A stretch of DNA of 64,000 bases from Phenylobacterium aquaticum. GTDB lineage: Bacteria > Pseudomonadota > Alphaproteobacteria > Caulobacterales > Caulobacteraceae. The notes under the pieces are model-generated. The model was not told the origin of the DNA. It made no database searches and saw only the letters and a list, made by a program, of their open reading frames with translations. The stretch's first letter is position 1. Every line of letters starts with the position of its first letter. Where the stretch lies: assembly GCF_022695515.1 (NCBI RefSeq), contig NZ_JALDPT010000024.1, positions 1 through 64,000 on the forward strand, written 5' to 3'. Of this stretch, positions 61,529 to 64,000 are shown piece after piece. Both the position numbers and the translations under genes were made by a program.

Positions 61529-62059
61529 ATGCGCAAGACCGGCAAGACCACCGCGCTCTATGCGGGCTCGTTCGACCCCATCACCCGCGGCCACCTCGAT
61601 ATCATCGGCAAGGCGCTGATGACCTTCGACACGGTCCATGTCGCCATCGGCGCCAATCCGAAGAAGCAGCGCGCCTTCAGCGTGGCCGAAAGCCAGCAGC
61701 TGATCACCGGCTCGATCCTGGAGCAGTGGCCCGACGCCAAGGGCGCGGACGACCGGCTGTTCGAGGGCGCGCTCATCGTCAGCCAGTATGTCGACCAGGG
61801 CCTGATCGCCTACGCCCGCAGCATCGGGGCGACCCACATCGTCCGCGGCCTGCGCGAGGCCAGCGACTTCCACGACGAATTCAACATCCATGGCGTCGCC
61901 GCCCGCATCGACCCTTCGATCTCCATGGTCCACTTCATCTGCGAAGCGCCCTTCCTGCACGTCTCCTCCAGCACCGCCAAGGAACTGGCGGCGGTGGGAG
62001 AAGACATCGGCTGGCTGGTGATGCCCTGCGTGGAGCAGGCCTTCGCGGCGCGGCGCTAG
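61529..62059 (+). CDS. coaD: Phosphopantetheine adenylyltransferase
   Basis: 176 residues. The nucleotidyltransferase motif YAGSFDPITRGHLDII (T/HxGH) and the C-terminal HVSSSTAKELA (ISSSxxR-like) are both present. RGLREASDFHDEFNIHGVAARIDPSISMVHF replaces the usual RGLRxxxDFxxE. It catalyses the penultimate step of CoA synthesis. Slightly longer and more divergent than typical CoaD (about 160 residues), so a paralog with altered specificity is possible. Confidence 0.85.
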   Translation: MRKTGKTTALYAGSFDPITRGHLDIIGKALMTFDTVHVAIGANPKKQRAFSVAESQQLITGSILEQWPDAKGADDRLFEGALIVSQYVDQGLIAYARSIGATHIVRGLREASDFHDEFNIHGVAARIDPSISMVHFICEAPFLHVSSSTAKELAAVGEDIGWLVMPCVEQAFAARR

Positions 62060-62454
62060 CGAGGGGCCGGATCAGGACCGGGCTTCGGGGTGCGATAGAT
62101 GGCGTTGTCGATCCGGCCCTGGTCGTCGACGTGGAACGCCCACTCCAGCACGCCCTTTTCGAACACCGTGCGATAGAGCTCCACCCCCCGCGGGTCGGTG
62201 GAGTTCAGGGTGACGGACCGCAGGGGCCCCAGGGCGGTCAGTTCCGATTGCGCCACGCCGGCCTGGGCCCGCACCGCGTCCGCCAGGCCGGGCGACAGGG
62301 TCCCATAGGCGATGTGACCCTCGGCGGCGTCCTGGATCAGCTGGCGCAGCATCTGGGCGTGATCCGCCGCCGCTGCGGCGGGCGGGGCGCCAAGGCTTAG
62401 GACCAAGGCCGACACGAGGCCCGCCAGGGCGCCCGCCTGTTTGATCCGCAGCAT
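62056..62454 (-). CDS. Small secreted protein
   Basis: 132 residues with a signal peptide (1-29, ending PPAAAAADHA). The mature part (LYRTVFEKGVLEWAFHVDDQGRIDNAIYRT) looks like a small SnoaL/cystatin-type alpha-beta domain. Function unknown. It overlaps the coaD stop by 4 bp and follows the phospholipase D gene on its strand. Confidence 0.7.
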   Translation of the reverse strand: MLRIKQAGALAGLVSALVLSLGAPPAAAAADHAQMLRQLIQDAAEGHIAYGTLSPGLADAVRAQAGVAQSELTALGPLRSVTLNSTDPRGVELYRTVFEKGVLEWAFHVDDQGRIDNAIYRTPKPGPDPAPR

Positions 62455-62510
62455 CTTTCGTCCTCCGAGCGTGTGGCTCAGAGAGAAGATTACATTTGTA
62501 AATTATTAGA

Positions 62511-63995
62511 TCAAGCCCGGTCCCGGCCGCGCAGGATCGCCCGGCCCTTGCGGTTGGCGGTCTCCGCCAGGCCGCGCCGTTTCCAGGGCCGCCAGCTGTC
62601 CCCGGGCCCATAGGGATCGCCCAGGTGGTAGGCGGCGATCACCTCGGCCAAGGGGTTGGTGGGCGTCACCTCGATGGGGCGCAGCCGGACGTAGCCGGCC
62701 ATGCGCAGGGCCTCGAGCCCGGCGCCGACCCCGCGGGCCTTGCGGACCGCCTCATCCACCACCGCGTCGGCGCACCCCAGCCAGTGGGCGAGCAGCCGGG
62801 TGCGCAGGCGCAGGATCTCGGCCCGGTTGCCCGTCCCCGGCCGTCCGGTCGCCTCGAAGCTCATGTCGCACTCGGTGTCGAAGCCCATGGAGCGGTTGTT
62901 GATATTGGCCGACCCGATCCGCAGCAGCCGGTCGTCGATGATGGTCAGCTTGGCGTGGACGATGATCGTCCGGCCCTGGGTCGTCACAGGGCTGTAGGCT
63001 CTGAGCCGGCCATGCTTGTCGGCCCGCTGCAGCCGCTTCAGGAACCGCAGTCGGGTGCGGTCCATGGTGATCTGGTCGAAATAGCTGGGGGAATGCTCGG
63101 TGGAGATCAGCACCACCTCCGGCCCGTCGGGCTCGGCCAGCCGCTGGGCGAGGGCCGCGGCGATCAGCGGCGAGGTGAAGTACTGGTTCTCCATATAGAT
63201 GCACCGCCGGGCGTCGGCGATGCTCTCCAGGTGCAGGCGCTCGACCTCCCGCACCTCGGGATATCGCCGCCAGACCCCGTGGGTCCGCGACAGGCCGACG
63301 GTCACATCCTGGAACCCCGCCTTGACCGAGGCCGGCCAGCGCGGGCGCACGGGCGGCGTCGGCTCCAGGGTCTCGCCCGTCGCCCGCGCCCAGCGCTCGC
63401 GGAACAGCTCGCCCAGCATGCGGGCCGCGGGTCCCTCGACCACGCCCATCACCTCGTGGCGGCTGTCGAAGCACTTGTTGTCGCGCCGGGTCTTTTCGCG
63501 GCGGGGATCGTCGTCCAGGTGCAGGGCGGTGTCCCAGCGGTCGGGGCCGATGTCGCCGCCGCCGCAGAAGCCCACGGCGTCGTCGACGATGATCATCTTC
63601 TGGTGATGGCAGGCGCCGAGTGGCAGCTTGCCGTCCAGCACGAACCGGACCTTGCTGTGGGCGAAGTCGGCTCGGTCGACGAGGGGGAAGAAGTGCTGGG
63701 TCGCGGCCACCGGCATGGCCGACTTCCAGCACAGGATGCGCACGTCCAACTCGGGATTGTCGTTCGCCATCCGCTTCAGGAAATTGGCGATGCGGTCGCC
63801 GGGCGGCCCGCCGCCCCCAGGCTTGGGATGGAACAGGGTGTCGGGTTCGAAGGCCCAGTTCAGCAGGTGGATGGAGCGCCTGGCCTGGCTCATGGCCAGC
63901 ATGGCGGCGTCGAAATAGTCGGCCATGTCGATCAGCAGGGCCGCGCGGGACGAGGTCTCGCGCCGCCAGCAGGTCGTTTCAGGTTCAAGCAGCAT
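62511..63995 (-). CDS. Phospholipase D / cardiolipin synthase-like protein
   Basis: 494 residues visible; the ATG at 63995 is 5 bp from the window edge and a further upstream start cannot be excluded. Two HKD motifs: HHQKMIIVDDAVGFCGGGDI (about residue 135) and HAKLTIIDDRLLRIGSANINNRS (about residue 350). They form the bilobed PLD active site used to hydrolyse or transfer phosphatidyl groups. No membrane segment is seen, which favours a soluble or secreted phospholipase over a classical cardiolipin synthase. Confidence 0.88.
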   Translation of the reverse strand: MLLEPETTCWRRETSSRAALLIDMADYFDAAMLAMSQARRSIHLLNWAFEPDTLFHPKPGGGGPPGDRIANFLKRMANDNPELDVRILCWKSAMPVAATQHFFPLVDRADFAHSKVRFVLDGKLPLGACHHQKMIIVDDAVGFCGGGDIGPDRWDTALHLDDDPRREKTRRDNKCFDSRHEVMGVVEGPAARMLGELFRERWARATGETLEPTPPVRPRWPASVKAGFQDVTVGLSRTHGVWRRYPEVREVERLHLESIADARRCIYMENQYFTSPLIAAALAQRLAEPDGPEVVLISTEHSPSYFDQITMDRTRLRFLKRLQRADKHGRLRAYSPVTTQGRTIIVHAKLTIIDDRLLRIGSANINNRSMGFDTECDMSFEATGRPGTGNRAEILRLRTRLLAHWLGCADAVVDEAVRKARGVGAGLEALRMAGYVRLRPIEVTPTNPLAEVIAAYHLGDPYGPGDSWRPWKRRGLAETANRKGRAILRGRDRA

Positions 63996-64000
63996 GCGCG

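Noticed and set aside
1..64000. CRISPR arrays, rRNA operons and origins
   Set aside because: No regularly spaced repeats, no 16S/23S-like sequence and no DnaA-box cluster were noticed.

Overview
The window is about 70% GC bacterial chromosome with short intergenic gaps and no mobile element, rRNA or CRISPR array. A circularly permuted two-piece tmRNA of alphaproteobacterial type, the flavour of the ilvB, ilvN, miaA, serB, hflK, hflC and mrp proteins, and the many exporter, TetR, glutathione S-transferase and acyl-CoA genes point to Caulobacterales (a Caulobacter or Phenylobacterium relative; genus not decided).

Layout. 1-2.7 kb: a secreted protein, a C13-type peptidase, a thioesterase and the ClpXP adaptor SspB, next to the ssrA gene whose tag SspB recognises. 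2.7-10.7 kb: septation protein A, TetR, aquaporin, ilvN, a methyltransferase/small-transporter pair, DUF1993, a lipoprotein, YceI and a GST. 10.7-14.8 kb: an RNA repair and quality-control island with an RtcB RNA ligase, a block of structured RNAs, a Ro60/Rsr (TROVE) protein and a small HTH protein. 14.8-17.7 kb: membrane genes and an AT-rich pair encoding a proteasome-beta-like protein and a 67-residue partner. 17.7-26.7 kb: methyltransferase, ilvB with an attenuator, miaA diverging from serB, HAD and GNAT genes, hflC/hflK and mrp. 26.7-31.3 kb: three tandem sugar-cation-symporter-like genes. 31.4-41.4 kb: an SDR, a DevBCA-like ABC exporter, an S46 dipeptidyl peptidase, a TesB-like thioesterase, an ohrR/ohr pair, a nucleoside transporter and a GST. 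41.4-52.5 kb: acyl-CoA, flavin, DNA repair, amino acid dehydrogenase and MFS genes. 52.5-64 kb: transglutaminase, thioesterase, several TetR genes, hydrolase, a vWA protein, an aldo-keto reductase/LysR pair, nitronate monooxygenase, an HtaA-like protein, coaD and a phospholipase D.

The most interesting region is 12.3-13.3 kb between rtcB and rsr. By hand folding I find four consecutive RNA modules with one architecture: an outer helix, an asymmetric internal loop (1 nt opposite a YNTWCC hexamer), a GGC/GCC step, a 3-nt bulge (GTA, GTA, GAT, GAA) and an inner helix. The helices differ in sequence but stay paired, while the unpaired bases are conserved. Two modules also carry a circularly permuted tRNA mimic (T-arm, acceptor stem capped by a GCAA loop, D-arm), the known plan of bacterial Y RNAs. 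Two promoter-like elements with the same 15-bp palindrome over the -35 box precede the first and last modules. I read this as a multi-RNA Ro60/Y RNA/RtcB system. Its gene families are known; the four-RNA array, the shared palindromic promoter and the HTH partner look unusual.

A second candidate is the AT-rich 416-residue protein at 16.3 kb. After removal of Met1 it has Thr1, Asp17 and Lys33 at the catalytic positions of proteasome beta subunits and HslV.

Four genes (ilvB, mrp, the third symporter and a polysaccharide deacetylase) each appear to lack one G or C inside a G/C-rich run. This looks more like consensus error than gene decay.
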